This document shows, one piece after another, positions 26,702 through 34,584 of a stretch of 64,000 nt of DNA (positions within the stretch are counted from its first letter, which is position 1; the number at the start of each line of letters is the position of its first letter). Origin of the DNA: an uncultured Lachnospiraceae bacterium (GTDB lineage: Bacteria; Bacillota; Clostridia; Lachnospirales; Lachnospiraceae). The stretch spans positions 1 to 64,000 of the forward strand of contig CANQSB010000009.1 of the NCBI GenBank assembly GCA_947626435.1, read 5' to 3'. Under the pieces are notes generated by a model. The model was given only the letters and a program-made list of their open reading frames with translations, was not told the DNA's origin and made no database searches. The position numbers and the translations under genes were made by a program.

Positions 26702-27017
26702 GCAAAACATGCCAAACATATATTCTTTTTTGCTTTTTATCAGCCAATCAAGAGTATACTGAATGCCTGTGACAATCTTGACTAACCGGCGAGAATTCGC
26801 TTCATGGCAGCTAAGAGGGCTTTAAGCAGACATCTGCCTGTCAGCGTACATCCCGACTATATTTGCTTACTTGCTTCATAATATGTTGCCTTAATTACTA
26901 TCAAAATGACACAAAAAAATCGTCATTTTCCCTCTTTTTATCATCCTGAACGCAGTTTCCATGTCCGCCCTACCTTTTCCTGTCCGGTAATTCTTCCCTG
27001 AAAAAGCGACCATTAAG
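26702..27017. other. Intergenic region without a gene
   Basis: No coding frame with a ribosome site is seen between the restriction-modification promoter and the DinB-like gene. A short hairpin AAAATGAC/GTCATTTT lies at 26903-26929, followed by a pyrimidine tract on the plus strand. A patch of higher GC at 26780-26860 may be a decayed gene remnant; I could not assign it. Confidence 0.4.
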
Positions 27018-27172
27018 GAAAATGTGATAGGAAAATGGGCGTGATTGTGATATAATAGCAGCATTGAACAATCAAACAAATCGAATTTATGGGGATATAT
27101 TATGAACGAATTGTGTATGATTATTAAGGATATGGTAAAACCTAATTTTCTTAATATAAAAACATCCATACA
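27018..27172 (+). repeat. Copy 1 of duplicated promoter and 5' gene segment
   Basis: This stretch, which holds an extended -10 (TG-A-TATAAT, 27048-27056), the leader and the first 23 codons of the DinB-like gene, is repeated almost exactly at 28590-28745. The two copies differ at only a few bases, so the duplication is recent. Confidence 0.85.
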
Positions 27173-27626
27173 AACCTATGATAGGGATGCTTTATGTTGC
27201 GGAGCCCCTTGTTGGAGGTGGGTTTACCATGCGCTTCATTCTGCGGATAAATGGTTTATCAATCCATTTGATTATGAAGAACCGCCATTCCACGAAGAGG
27301 GATTGGATGATCCTGACAAGCCTTGCAGAATAGTTTTATCTGATGAACAGTTACTTGCTTATCTTGATAGAGTAGAAAAAAAGACGCTTGCTTATCTTGA
27401 TACGCTTACAGACGAGATGTTATATGAAAAGCCTGAGAAGTGTCGATATACACGCATGGAGCTTGTATTAAGACAATTTAGGCATATATCTTTCCATACA
27501 GGTATGCTAAATGGTCAAACAGCAGTATCAACAGGAGAATTTCCCATGTGGGTATCGGAAACAGGACAGTATGTCGATGACGGAAAGTTCTTTGGCAGAT
27601 ACCGTAAGGGAAAAATAAAACTATAA
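27102..27626 (+). CDS. DinB-like domain protein
   Basis: A 174-residue protein resembling the DinB/YfiT four-helix family, which binds a metal through histidines; YHALHSADKWF near residue 42 and HISFHTGML near 130 hold the likely ligands. Family members are linked to thiol transfer or detoxification, but substrates are mostly unknown. It has its own promoter and GGGGAT ribosome site. A truncated second copy lies 1.5 kb downstream, on the far side of an XRE regulator gene. Confidence 0.85.
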   Translation: MNELCMIIKDMVKPNFLNIKTSIQTYDRDALCCGAPCWRWVYHALHSADKWFINPFDYEEPPFHEEGLDDPDKPCRIVLSDEQLLAYLDRVEKKTLAYLDTLTDEMLYEKPEKCRYTRMELVLRQFRHISFHTGMLNGQTAVSTGEFPMWVSETGQYVDDGKFFGRYRKGKIKL

Positions 27627-27739
27627 ATTTCCCTTTTTTAGCGATGTAAAGTCATGTTGCGGAAATGTAAAGTTGGTGTGGTGGTATTAAACGGAGCTTT
27701 CGGCTACAATGAAATCACCAAAGCAAAGGAGGTTTCGTT

Positions 27740-28366
27740 ATGAAGTTGCCGGATAAGATTATTCAACTTAGAAAATCAAATGGCTGGTCGCAAGAGGACT
27801 TAGCCGAAAAACTAAATGTATCCAGACAAGCGATTTCTCGTTGGGAAGGTGCAACAGCACAGCCGGATGCTGCCAATATTTTACAACTTAGCAAGTTGTT
27901 TGGAGTTACCACGGATTATCTTTTGAATGATGAGTATGAAAGCGATAATGACTTACCAAAGGTTAAGGAAGTAAAAAGCGATGGGGTTCATCAAATTATG
28001 ATTTTCATGATTACGCTCGAAGTTATGATATTGATTATTCAGTTCATAGCAACTATCATTTTACAAAATATATTCTTTGGTGTGCTTAGCTTCATACCGT
28101 TTGTTGCACTTATAGGTGGATTCGAATATTCCTATCAGAAGGGAAAAAGTGAAGCGAATGAAAATGTACAGGCATTTCGTAAAAAATTTTATAAGATTTC
28201 AGTATGGTTGGGAATATATTTCCCTATTAGATTTATAGTGAGAACATTGTCAAACTTTTACCCTCGCCCTTATTCTACAATAGCTTTAGAGGGTGTGATA
28301 CTCGTTATTTATCTAATGACAGCAACACTTATCTGCTTACAGATAGAAAAAAATAGCAAAAAATAA
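27740..28366 (+). CDS. XRE-family HTH regulator with membrane domain
   Basis: A 208-residue protein. Residues 5-60 are a Cro/C1 helix-turn-helix (SQEDLAEKLNVSRQAISRWE), followed by a linker and four hydrophobic segments (about 92-110, 112-125, 150-170, 183-200). Such membrane-tethered XRE regulators are common in Firmicutes. AAAGGAGG gives a strong start. Two copies of TGTAAAGT (27645 and 27666) lie upstream and may be its operator. No target gene is obvious beyond its neighbours. Confidence 0.9.
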   Translation: MKLPDKIIQLRKSNGWSQEDLAEKLNVSRQAISRWEGATAQPDAANILQLSKLFGVTTDYLLNDEYESDNDLPKVKEVKSDGVHQIMIFMITLEVMILIIQFIATIILQNIFFGVLSFIPFVALIGGFEYSYQKGKSEANENVQAFRKKFYKISVWLGIYFPIRFIVRTLSNFYPRPYSTIALEGVILVIYLMTATLICLQIEKNSKK

Positions 28367-28393
28367 GAAAAATCCCCTTTGTCGATGTAAGAC

Positions 28394-28467
28394 GCCCGAA
28401 AACATCTCAAATATACAAAAACGCGTTGCTGCTGTCGCAATGCACCGCTTATTTTGCATATTCGGGC
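28394..28467. repeat. Imperfect hairpin after the XRE gene
   Basis: GCCCGAA (28394-28400) and TTCGGGC (28461-28467) bracket further partial inverted matches (AATATACAAAA with TTTTGCATATT) and a small central stem. It may be a weak terminator or the remnant of a palindromic element. Confidence 0.4.
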
Positions 28468-28589
28468 TGTTTTCCACCTTATCTAATTAAAATTCACCTA
28501 AAAATAATAAAACCTTGAATGTGTGGAGCGGAACGAGGGAAGACAGCAGGCTGTCTGCAGGACTAAAGAGGATGGAGAAAGAGATTTAA

Positions 28590-28871
28590 TGGAAATGTGA
28601 TAGGAAAATGGGCGTGATTGTGGTATAATATCAGCGTTGAACAATTAAATAAATCGAATTTATGGGGGTATATTATGAATGAATTGTGTATGATTATTAA
28701 GGATATGGTAAAACCTAATTTTCTTAATATAAAAACATCCATACAGGTATGCTAAATGGTCAAACAGCAGTATCAACAGGAAAATTTCCCATGTGGGTAT
28801 CGGAAACAGGACAGTATGTCGATGACGGAAAGTTCTTTGGCAGATACCGTAAAGGAAAAATAAAACTATAA
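28590..28871 (+). pseudogene. Truncated duplicate of the DinB-like gene
   Basis: This segment repeats the promoter, leader, start and first codons of the DinB-like gene at 27102, then jumps to its last 126 bases. The join is at the 8-base word TCCATACA, which occurs at both edges (27165 and 27493) in the intact copy, so 328 bases were lost between short direct repeats. Since 328 is not a multiple of three, the frame shifts and stops after 26 codons. The promoter (TG-G-TATAAT, 28621-28629) is intact and could still drive the downstream flavodoxin-like gene. Confidence 0.9.
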
Positions 28872-28897
28872 ATTTCTGTTTAATGGAGCAGATTATA

Positions 28898-29452
28898 ATG
28901 AAAACCTTGATACTAAACGGCTCGCCAAGAAAAAACGGTGACACCGTTAGTCTTATTGAGAAAATTACCGAGAAAATTGCAGGTGAATATAAAATTGTAA
29001 ATGCCTACAGGTGTAATATTTCACCTTGTCTTGACTGTAGATATTGCCGGGAAAATAATGGCTGCGTTTTAAATGACGAAATGCAGGAAATATATAAATA
29101 CATACAGGAATGTGACAACATTTTGATTGCTTCTCCGCTTTATTTTTCGGAATTAACCGGAAAATTATTAGATGTTGGAAGCAGGCTTCAAACATATTTC
29201 TGCGCCAGATTTTTTAGAAATGAGGAACCTATTATAAAACCCAAAAATGGTGCTGTTATATTAGTAGGAGGCGGTGATGGTCGTATAGATACAGCTTATA
29301 GCACAGCCTGTACTCTGCTGCATCATATGAACTGCTATAATATTCATAAAGTATTATATAGCCATAACACCAACGAAAGACCTGCGGTTGATGATGAAAA
29401 TGCAATTTTAGGACTAAACAGTATTATAAATTTTTTTATTTGTGGTGAATAA
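28898..29452 (+). CDS. Flavodoxin-like NAD(P)H-dependent FMN reductase
   Basis: A 184-residue protein of the NADPH-dependent FMN reductase / iron-sulfur flavoprotein group. MKTLILNGSPRKNGDT at the N terminus binds the FMN phosphate, CLDCRYCRENNGC near residue 45 is the typical cysteine cluster, and IASPLYFSELTGKLL is the second flavin loop. The ATG at 28898 with GGAG upstream matches the family start. It follows the truncated DinB-like copy and may now use that copy's promoter. Confidence 0.92.
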   Translation: MKTLILNGSPRKNGDTVSLIEKITEKIAGEYKIVNAYRCNISPCLDCRYCRENNGCVLNDEMQEIYKYIQECDNILIASPLYFSELTGKLLDVGSRLQTYFCARFFRNEEPIIKPKNGAVILVGGGDGRIDTAYSTACTLLHHMNCYNIHKVLYSHNTNERPAVDDENAILGLNSIINFFICGE

Positions 29453-29575
29453 CAATACTACTATCAGGACCTCGTATTTTTTCAACATTATAAATCGCAA
29501 ATAAATTTTAACAAGTATGTTTTTATGGGACTATGGCACTGTAACATAACCATATTAAAGAACCGGAGGGACGAA

Positions 29576-30262
29576 ATGGTAAAAGAGCTTCTGCTTAAAA
29601 TCGCAAAAAGCCCGTCCATGGGCAGTATTGTGGGCATGGCGTTTCGGTTTTGCAGCCCGGTGATCCCAGTGAAAAAAGTGCTGCAAAACCGCGAAATCAT
29701 CGCGTTTTATCATCCGAAGCCGTCGTATCGAAATCACCTGATCATCACGCCGAAAAGGGCAATAAAAAACCTTCAGGAGCTGTCTTTGGAGAAATTTTTC
29801 GGATATTTTCCGGCAATATTGTCGGCAGCGTATGAAGTCAGCGGAAAGAATCCCGAATTCAGGGATAATTTTACACTTATTGCCAACGGCGGACCGCGCC
29901 AGGAAGTCGGTCAGGTGCATTTCCATATGTTCACCAATCATAAATCGGTTAATGATTATCATGATGACAGGCAGCCCGGCGAAGTCATCTATCGCGACGA
30001 ATATATCCGCGTGATGAAGCACCCCGAGCCGAATTGGGAAATCCATTATCTTTTCCTCCCCGAGTCGCCGGAAGGCATGCGCGAGGACAAAGATTTTAAT
30101 AAAAACCATTATCTTCAAGGCGTGCTGAAGAGCATTGAATTGTTGGACGAGAAATACGGAATCGTGAAACGGGGGTACTCGCTTGTGCATCAGTATGAAA
30201 GAGTAGTTGCAGAGGCGGGCTTGCCGATTTTCCACATTACTGCCGGAAAGAAAACGAAGTGA
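29576..30262 (+). CDS. HIT-like hydrolase or transferase
   Basis: A 228-residue protein with histidine-triad features: FYHPKPSYRNHLIITPKRAIKN is the N-terminal half of the HIT fold and RQEVGQVHFHMF contains the triad, in which the first histidine is replaced by glutamine (QVHFH). The central nucleophile histidine and the third are kept, so nucleotide-binding activity remains possible. It is longer than standard HINT proteins (about 115-140 residues). The ATG at 29576 has GGAGG 6 bases upstream and is preferred to the longer frame. Confidence 0.82.
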   Translation: MVKELLLKIAKSPSMGSIVGMAFRFCSPVIPVKKVLQNREIIAFYHPKPSYRNHLIITPKRAIKNLQELSLEKFFGYFPAILSAAYEVSGKNPEFRDNFTLIANGGPRQEVGQVHFHMFTNHKSVNDYHDDRQPGEVIYRDEYIRVMKHPEPNWEIHYLFLPESPEGMREDKDFNKNHYLQGVLKSIELLDEKYGIVKRGYSLVHQYERVVAEAGLPIFHITAGKKTK

Positions 30263-30367
30263 ATTGTCCGATATACTTAAGCCAACTCTGTGTGGTGAAA
30301 GTCATCTAATCAATGTACACAACAGATGTTTACATCTGCAAGGATAGCCGCTTTAGCTGCGCAACAG

Positions 30368-30868
30368 CTACATTCTTGTAGCGAACGCCTCACACCATAC
30401 CTTAACCGTTCCATCTTTCATGGTAGACTCGTTTTGCCAGTGAAATTTGTCTGGCGCGATTTCCGTAAATACCCACCGATTTCGTCTGCTGTTTATGTTT
30501 GTCAATACAATGCGGCCATTTTCTTTTGTTCCGACAAAACGGCTCATAGTTTTATAGCAGGTATATACCATGTCCCATTTATTAGTGCCCGGATTAAACA
30601 TTCTTATAGTCGTGCCATATTCTTCCGATACTTTGGCGGGTTTTGACCTGAATCCTCTTGCCGGGCAAATGAAGACATCCTGAATGCCGAGACCTTCCAG
30701 AATCCTCGCAAAATGCCATTCGCCTTTAATATGCCGCTCTTTTTCTGTTCCACGATTATATACAAAATCCAACTCCCAACTGCCTATTACATCTTTCCAA
30801 TAGTCATATTCGTCAGGAATTAAACCGCTTTTTTCTTCGCTGATAAGAGCATCCATAAATCTGTTCAT
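30368..30868 (-). CDS. Lipocalin-like (DUF1579-type) protein
   Basis: A 166-residue cytoplasmic protein. IGSWELDFVYNRGTE, GEWHFARILEGLGIQDVF and KWDMVYTCYKTMSRFVG suggest the small beta barrel of DUF1579-like proteins, with regular beta strands and no signal peptide. Function is not known. GGAGG lies 8 bases upstream of the start. It is convergent with the HIT-like gene. Confidence 0.75.
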   Translation of the reverse strand: MNRFMDALISEEKSGLIPDEYDYWKDVIGSWELDFVYNRGTEKERHIKGEWHFARILEGLGIQDVFICPARGFRSKPAKVSEEYGTTIRMFNPGTNKWDMVYTCYKTMSRFVGTKENGRIVLTNINSRRNRWVFTEIAPDKFHWQNESTMKDGTVKVWCEAFATRM

Positions 30869-30909
30869 TTAAAAATACCTCCAACTCCAATTTGCCGAAC
30901 CGTCGTCCA

Positions 30910-31062
30910 TTAAACATAACATACTACCCAAATGTGAAAAAATTCACCCGAAACCTGCCCGGATTTAACCTCTCCCTCCGCGTCGCCGCAGCATGCCATC
31001 ATAACACATACCGCAGCCGTAACCGCAGCCATAATCCATTTCTTTCCCGATTTCTTTTTCAT
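30910..31062 (-). CDS. Small lipoprotein-like frame, possibly a remnant
   Basis: A 50-codon frame that starts MKKKSGKKWIMAAVTAAVCV and then MMACCG, a convincing lipoprotein signal, but only about 24 residues follow. This is short for a lipoprotein and looks like a gene cut off after its signal peptide. The ribosome site (AAAGGTG) is weak. Treat as a possible pseudogene. Confidence 0.4.
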   Translation of the reverse strand: MKKKSGKKWIMAAVTAAVCVMMACCGDAEGEVKSGQVSGEFFHIWVVCYV

Positions 31063-31163
31063 CTTAAACACCCACACACCTTTCGTTTTGATTCCTTAAG
31101 CTTCCAAATGTCCCTATAATACCCCTCCCTGTATACTTCTGTCAAGCATAATTGTACAAGCAA

Positions 31164-31196
31164 TAAAAAACAGTCAACCCCTATCCAAGCTGACTG
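31164..31196 (-). terminator. Terminator downstream of acpP
   Basis: On the minus strand CAGTCA (31196-31191) pairs with TGACTG (31176-31171), followed by TTTTTT (31170-31165). It lies 95 bases after the acyl carrier protein stop. Confidence 0.6.
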
Positions 31197-31290
31197 CCCC
31201 ACTATACCTTTAACTCTTTTCTACCACCCAATCATCTAAACTTCACCATCTCGATTTTCACTCTATTCACATACCAGTACACAGACACCC

Positions 31291-31524
31291 TCAAACATCC
31301 GCCCCCTGCTCCCTCAAAAACTCAACCACATCGCCAACAGTCTTTACCCTCTTTTCAAGCTCCTCATACGGCACCTCAATACCATACTCATCCTCAAACG
31401 CCATCACCAGCTCCACCAAATCTATCGAATCCGCCCCCAAGTCGTCCTTAAAAGTCATATCCTCCGTAAGCTCCACTCCCGTCAAATGCAGCTGCTCCTC
31501 AATAATCTCAAATACCCTCTCCAT
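31291..31524 (-). CDS. acpP: Acyl carrier protein
   Basis: A 77-residue acyl carrier protein. The phosphopantetheine-accepting serine is in GADSIDLVEL near residue 37, flanked by the usual acidic helices. It would carry growing fatty acids or another acyl chain. The start at 31524 has GGAGGG upstream. Unlike most acpP genes it is not in a fatty acid operon here; it stands alone with its own promoter and palindrome. It may be the housekeeping ACP or a dedicated copy. Confidence 0.95.
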   Translation of the reverse strand: MERVFEIIEEQLHLTGVELTEDMTFKDDLGADSIDLVELVMAFEDEYGIEVPYEELEKRVKTVGDVVEFLREQGADV

Positions 31525-31599
31525 AACAATCCCTCCATTTTTAATATTCACCTTATAACTCCTACCAATTCCACCTCACCACCCCAACCCCCACTCACC

Positions 31600-31635
31600 A
31601 AATGGAAGTATATTATTACATATTCCATTTGTCAA
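31600..31635 (-). promoter_or_regulatory. acpP promoter overlapped by a palindrome
   Basis: On the minus strand TTGACA (31635-31630), a 17-base spacer and TATACT (31612-31607) form a near-consensus promoter about 80 bases before acpP. AAATGGAA (31600-31607) and TTCCATTT (31623-31630) form an 8-bp inverted repeat that spans the spacer and -10, a position suited to a repressor. The regulator is unknown. Confidence 0.7.
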
Positions 31636-31746
31636 CCACTTTATACCAATCCCTCACAAAATTCAAGCACAAAGGCACAAAAGCACACGCTACCAATCCC
31701 CCACACCCCAACGCCAACGCCAACCTTAAGCGCCAACCAATACCCA

Positions 31747-31913
31747 GCCCGAGCAGCGGCATATACCCCTGGCGGACCCTGGGAAACATCGGCACTTAGC
31801 GAGGCAAGCTGTAAAAGCGTAGCTCCTTTTACAGCGCCGCCGAGCTTAGTGTCCGCTATGTTTCCCACTGAGCGCAAGCGATGTCCGCCAGGGGTATATG
31901 CCGCTGCTCGGGC
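31747..31913. repeat. 167-bp nested palindromic element
   Basis: The ends are perfect 31-base inverted repeats (31747-31777 and 31883-31913), beginning GCCCGAGCAGCGGC. Inside, GGGAAACAT pairs with ATGTTTCCC and GCTGTAAAAG with CTTTTACAGC around an 8-base loop, so nearly the whole element folds on itself as one long hairpin. It sits in the 600-base gap between acpP and ftsH and codes for nothing recognisable. It is GC-rich compared with its flanks, which suggests an inserted element. It may be a MITE-like element or a structured RNA. Confidence 0.8.
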
Positions 31914-31956
31914 GTCCCATTGCCACCCACCCCCATACCCTACATAAAAACAAGCC

Positions 31957-31993
31957 ACAAAAAAAGAAACAGCCGTAACCTGCTGTTTCTTTT
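31957..31993 (-). terminator. Terminator of the ftsH operon
   Basis: On the minus strand AAAAGAAACAGC (31993-31982) pairs with GCTGTTTCTTTT (31973-31962) and continues into further T's. It lies about 130 bases after the ftsH stop and just before the palindromic element. Confidence 0.75.
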
Positions 31994-32126
31994 CAGAGAA
32001 GGTATTTCTTTTCTATTGGGGTATAGCAAAAAAACTATAAATATATTGGGGGTTACATTCTGTATTATATCAGCCCTACCATATAAAGTCTATTTATACA
32101 ATTCACAAATTTTACAAACTTATCCG

Positions 32127-33989
32127 TCAATCTTTGTGAATATCTACCAATTTCCCCTCACTTTCACCATTTCCACCCACATTATCCGCAAAAAGCCTCT
32201 CAAACTCATCACGCCCAATTTTTTCTTTCTCAATCAAAAGCTTCGCGCAGCTATGGAGCACCGCCTCATTCTCCATAATAATACCCTTCGCCCTCTTGTA
32301 GCACTCATCAATAATCGCCTTAACCTCTATATCTATCGCGTTTGCCACCGCCTCGGAATGACTCCTCGTATGCGCAAGGTCCCGTCCGATAAATACCTCA
32401 TTGTCATTCTCATCATAATTGATGACGCCAATATTCTCCGAAAACCCATATCGCGTCACCATCGCCCTCGCCACCTTAGTCGCCTTTTTGATGTCGCTTG
32501 ACGCGCCCGTCGTTATATCGTCAAATATAATCTCCTCCGCAATACGCCCCCCAAGCGATACCATAATGTCCTGCATCATCTTTCCCTTCGTGTTGAACAT
32601 CTCGTCGCGCTCAGGCAACGGCATCGTGTACCCCGCCGCTCCAAGACCCGTAGGTATGATTGATACGGTATACACAGGCCCCACATCCGGCAGCACATGG
32701 AAAAGTATCGCGTGCCCCGCCTCGTGGTACGCAGTGATGCGCTTTTCCTTGTCCGATATGATACGGCTCTTCTTCTCAGCCCCGATGCCTATCTTTATAA
32801 AGGACTTCTTGATATCCTCCTGCACGATATACGCGCGGTTGTCCTTTGCGGCGCTTATCGCCGACTCGTTCAAAAGATTTTCCAAATCCGCGCCCGTAAA
32901 GCCCGCCGTCGTCTGTGCCACCTGCTTTAAGTCCACATCCTCGGCAAGCGGCTTGTTTTTGGCGTGAATGTGGAGAATGTCCTCCCTACCGCCTACATCG
33001 GGGGGCGCTACGCTGATTTTCCTGTCAAAGCGTCCCGGCCTCAGTATGGCTGGATCCAATATGTCCACGCGGTTTGTCGCCGCCATCACTATGATTCCCT
33101 CGTTTGTGCCAAAACCGTCCATCTCCACGAGAAGCTGGTTAAGCGTCTGCTCGCGCTCGTCATGTCCGCCTCCCATGCCTGTGCCTCTGCGCCTTGCCAC
33201 AGCGTCAATCTCGTCGATAAACACGATACAGGGTGCGTTTTTCTTGGCGTCCGCAAACAAATCCCTCACGCGCGAAGCGCCTACGCCGACAAACATTTCC
33301 ACGAAATCCGAACCCGATATCGAAAAGAACGGCACATGCGCCTCGCCCGCAATCGCCTTGGCAAGAAGCGTCTTACCCGTACCGGGCGCACCCTCCAAAA
33401 GCACTCCCTTGGGAATCCTCGCGCCCACCTTCGTGTATTTGGCAGGATCCTTGAGGAAGTCGACTATCTCTTCCAAGTCCTCCTTTTCTTCCTGAAGCCC
33501 GGCGACGTCCTTAAGCGTAATCTCCCCGCCCGTAGACAGCCTCGCGCGGCTCTTTCCGAAGTTCATCATCTTGCCGCCGCCGCTGTTTCCCGCGTTCTGG
33601 GCGTTCATCATGCTAAACATAAAGACAATCACCACCACCAGCATAAGCAGCGGCAGAAGCTCCGTCAAAAACCAGTTTTCCTGCGGAACGTCCCTTACAA
33701 TCGGGTCTATATTGTACTTTTCGAGCATGTCCTGTATCTCTACCACATCCGATACGTACAAGGTCCTCTGCTGGTTGTTTTTAAGGGTGACGTAAACCGT
33801 ACCCGTAGGCACCTGCTCATTCGGATGTATCTCCACGTCCACTACAAGTCCGTCCTTAAGCTGGCTCTCAAATTCGCCCTTGGTATACGAGTCGTCCGTC
33901 CCCCTGATAGTGCCTACCCATATCGTGACGAACACGAGAATCATTATAATTATAAAAGTTAGATTAATTCCTTTTGCGCCTTTTCCCAA
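32127..33989 (-). CDS. ftsH: ATP-dependent zinc metalloprotease FtsH
   Basis: A 620-residue membrane protease that unfolds and degrades membrane and regulatory proteins. Two membrane segments (about 10-26 and 110-127) bracket a small extracytoplasmic domain. The AAA module has GAPGTGKT (200-207) and IDEID (258-262); the protease site is HEAGH (422-426). The start is probably TTG at 33989, with AGGAG 7 bases upstream. It follows hpt by 27 bases, the usual order in Clostridia, and ends at a strong terminator. Confidence 0.98.
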   Translation of the reverse strand: MGKGAKGINLTFIIIMILVFVTIWVGTIRGTDDSYTKGEFESQLKDGLVVDVEIHPNEQVPTGTVYVTLKNNQQRTLYVSDVVEIQDMLEKYNIDPIVRDVPQENWFLTELLPLLMLVVVIVFMFSMMNAQNAGNSGGGKMMNFGKSRARLSTGGEITLKDVAGLQEEKEDLEEIVDFLKDPAKYTKVGARIPKGVLLEGAPGTGKTLLAKAIAGEAHVPFFSISGSDFVEMFVGVGASRVRDLFADAKKNAPCIVFIDEIDAVARRRGTGMGGGHDEREQTLNQLLVEMDGFGTNEGIIVMAATNRVDILDPAILRPGRFDRKISVAPPDVGGREDILHIHAKNKPLAEDVDLKQVAQTTAGFTGADLENLLNESAISAAKDNRAYIVQEDIKKSFIKIGIGAEKKSRIISDKEKRITAYHEAGHAILFHVLPDVGPVYTVSIIPTGLGAAGYTMPLPERDEMFNTKGKMMQDIMVSLGGRIAEEIIFDDITTGASSDIKKATKVARAMVTRYGFSENIGVINYDENDNEVFIGRDLAHTRSHSEAVANAIDIEVKAIIDECYKRAKGIIMENEAVLHSCAKLLIEKEKIGRDEFERLFADNVGGNGESEGKLVDIHKD

Positions 33990-34016
33990 TTTCTTTCTCC
34001 TATTCCTATTTTTACG

Positions 34017-34541
34017 CTAATTTAATTCAACCACACCAATATAGGGAAGATTCCTGTATCTTTGGTTGTAATCCAGACCGTACCCCACCACAAACTTGTC
34101 GGGTATCTCAAAGCCCGTATAATCAACATGCACGTCTATTACGCGCCTGTCGGGCTTGTCAAGCAATGTGCAGAGCGCGAGGCTCTTAGGTCCGCGCTGC
34201 TGCAGAAGCTCCAAAAGATAGCTAAGCGTCCTGCCGGAGTCCACGATGTCCTCCACCACGATGACGTCCTTATCCTTCAGCGGTTCGTCCAAATCCTTGA
34301 CTATCTTCACTACGCCGCTTGATTTCGTGGCGCCGCCGTAGCTCGATACTGACATAAAGTCAATGGACACCGGCACCGTTATGCGTTTTGCAAGCTCGCA
34401 CATAAAAAAGCTGCCGCCTTTCAGCACGCATACCAGATGTACCTGCTTCCCCGCATAATCGCGGCTTATCTGCTCTCCTATGGCGCTTATTCTCGCGTCC
34501 ACCTCTTTCTCTGAAAGTAACACCCTTACCTTTTCAGCCAT
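34017..34541 (-). CDS. hpt: Hypoxanthine phosphoribosyltransferase
   Basis: A 174-residue purine salvage enzyme that joins hypoxanthine or guanine to PRPP. The PRPP-binding loop VIVVEDIVDSGRTL near residues 93-106 and the substrate-side KFVVGYGLDYNQRYRNLPYIG are clear. It lies between tilS and ftsH, an order conserved in many Firmicutes. GGAGG is placed 6 bases upstream. Confidence 0.98.
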   Translation of the reverse strand: MAEKVRVLLSEKEVDARISAIGEQISRDYAGKQVHLVCVLKGGSFFMCELAKRITVPVSIDFMSVSSYGGATKSSGVVKIVKDLDEPLKDKDVIVVEDIVDSGRTLSYLLELLQQRGPKSLALCTLLDKPDRRVIDVHVDYTGFEIPDKFVVGYGLDYNQRYRNLPYIGVVELN

Positions 34542-34584
34542 ATTCGTCCTCCATGCCGCATTTGCGGCTCAAACAGTAAATTTT

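Noticed and set aside
26760-26880. Possible small RNA or decayed IS end in the higher-GC patch
   Set aside because: Contains a short palindrome but no paired inverted ends, no promoter-terminator pair and no transposase remnant.
29555-30235. 226-codon minus-strand frame opposite the HIT-like gene
   Set aside because: The plus-strand gene has a strong SD and the HIT motif; the minus frame has neither.
31747-31913. Palindrome as an ordinary transcription terminator
   Set aside because: There is no T-run at either end, the stem is far too long, and the true ftsH terminator lies separately at 31957-31993.
31641-31958. 105-codon minus-strand frame across the 167-bp palindrome
   Set aside because: Its protein is Gly/Ala/Val-rich because it reads through the inverted repeat; no ribosome site and no family resemblance.
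32964-33962. Long plus-strand open frame of 332 codons opposite ftsH
   Set aside because: It mirrors the conserved ftsH gene, has no ribosome site and a composition rich in His and Arg typical of an antisense shadow.
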